Shown piece by piece: positions 63,655-64,000 of a stretch of 64,000 bases of DNA. This DNA comes from Amycolatopsis sp. FDAARGOS 1241 (GTDB lineage Bacteria; Actinomycetota; Actinomycetes; Mycobacteriales; Pseudonocardiaceae): assembly GCF_016889705.1 (NCBI RefSeq), contig NZ_CP069526.1, forward strand, positions 6,262,001 to 6,326,000, read 5' to 3'. The notes under the pieces are model-generated. The model was not told the origin of the DNA and ran no database searches. It was given only the letters and a program-made list of their open reading frames with translations. A program made the translations under genes and the position numbers. How positions within the stretch are numbered: the first letter of the stretch is position 1; every line of letters begins with the position of its first letter.

Positions 63655-64000
63655 ATGGATCTTGATGCCATCGCGAACAAACTCGCGACCGCGCTGTGCC
63701 GCGAGTGCGCGCAGCCGGCGGCGTACTGGCCCTCGACGCCTGGCTGGGCCCCGGGGTCGATGTCGGTGCCGCGGGCATGCGCGCCCTCCACGACACCCGG
63801 CCCGGCACGTACGAAGTGCGGCTGCAGGCTGACCGCAGTTACCCCTTCGCGCCCGGCGGTGGGCTCTGGCCGATCGCCGACGGCCGGCTCTTGTTCGACG
63901 AGGACTTCCGCTACCCGGCGCAGCCTCCGGTGCGCCGACGAATCCGGCCGTGCTCGCGGAGATCACGGCGCGGTGTGAGGAGTTCGCCGCGCATTGCATG
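63655..64000 (+). pseudogene. Hypothetical protein, frame broken, cut by window edge
   Basis: ATG 63655 opens MDLDAIANKLATALCREC; sense then moves to another frame (ALDAWLGPGVDVGAAGMRALHDTRPGTYEVRLQADRSYPFAPGGGLWPIADGRLLFDEDFRYPAQPPV) and again to ADES-VLAEITARCEEFAAHC at the window end. The folded-looking middle indicates one real protein interrupted by about two indels. I do not recognise the family; the rest lies outside the window. Confidence 0.45.

Overview
The window is about 72% G+C with GTG and TTG starts, many 4-nt ATGA/GTGA overlaps and typical actinobacterial families: LytR-CpsA-Psr, snapalysin, an acVLRF1-type release factor, ATP-cone NrdA, TIGR03084, and a dre-like operator in front of a chitinase. 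It most resembles a soil actinomycete of the Pseudonocardiaceae (Amycolatopsis-like). The taxonomy is inferred from gene content only; no rRNA, tRNA, CRISPR array or transposase is visible.

Region by region. 1-2.9 kb: an organic-acid uptake and dehydration operon (MHS transporter plus a truncated IlvD/Edd dehydratase) behind a LysR gene. 3-8.9 kb: TetR and WYL regulators, a yeast-type cytosine deaminase, a membrane GGDEF protein, a small repeat-bearing secreted protein and a secreted histidine acid phosphatase. 9.0-9.6 kb: a noncoding array of ~130-bp tandem repeats. 10-14 kb: a secreted GH18 chitinase behind a DasR-type site, a tandem-domain MarR regulator with a perfect operator, and a HEAT / MerR-HEAT gene pair behind a MerR-type promoter. 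14.6-17.2 kb: two frameshifted SDR genes and a divergent LysR gene with an amber stop. 17.2-28.7 kb: a TetR-linked acyl-CoA catabolic island resembling the Pseudomonas atu (acyclic terpene utilisation) cluster, with a biotin-dependent carboxylase, two acyl-CoA dehydrogenases, AtuA, TIGR03084, SDR, enoyl-CoA hydratase and an acetoacetate-decarboxylase-like protein. 28.9-33.1 kb: aerobic ribonucleotide reductase nrdA-nrdB, whose NrdB has Phe in place of the radical Tyr (class Ic-like). 33.3-42.8 kb: a broken VOC gene, P450, PAS-GGDEF-EAL protein, peroxiredoxin, GNAT, LCP, CFA synthase, hydrolase and SIS protein. 43-49.4 kb: ABC exporter, polytopic GT87-like protein, small HTH protein, ABC-F and a broken acVLRF1 gene. 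49.5-57.5 kb: subtilisin-like protease with Glu in place of His, dGTPase, lycopene cyclase, EAL-CBS-GGDEF protein. 57.5-64 kb: a decayed two-component system, snapalysin, a decayed ABC1/UbiB-like kinase, signal peptidase I, YnfA and small membrane proteins.

Three themes stand out. First, operators are easy to see: perfect or near-perfect dyads precede the LysR/MHS, TetR, chitinase, MarR, HEAT/MerR and atu-like genes, so several local regulatory circuits can be read from sequence. Second, all three c-di-GMP-type proteins have eroded catalytic motifs, which points to binding or regulatory roles. Third, at least eight genes carry frameshifts, amber/ochre stops or internal deletions while essential genes are intact. 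Single-base lesions could be assembly errors, but the internal deletions in the two-component system and acVLRF1 look like true decay.
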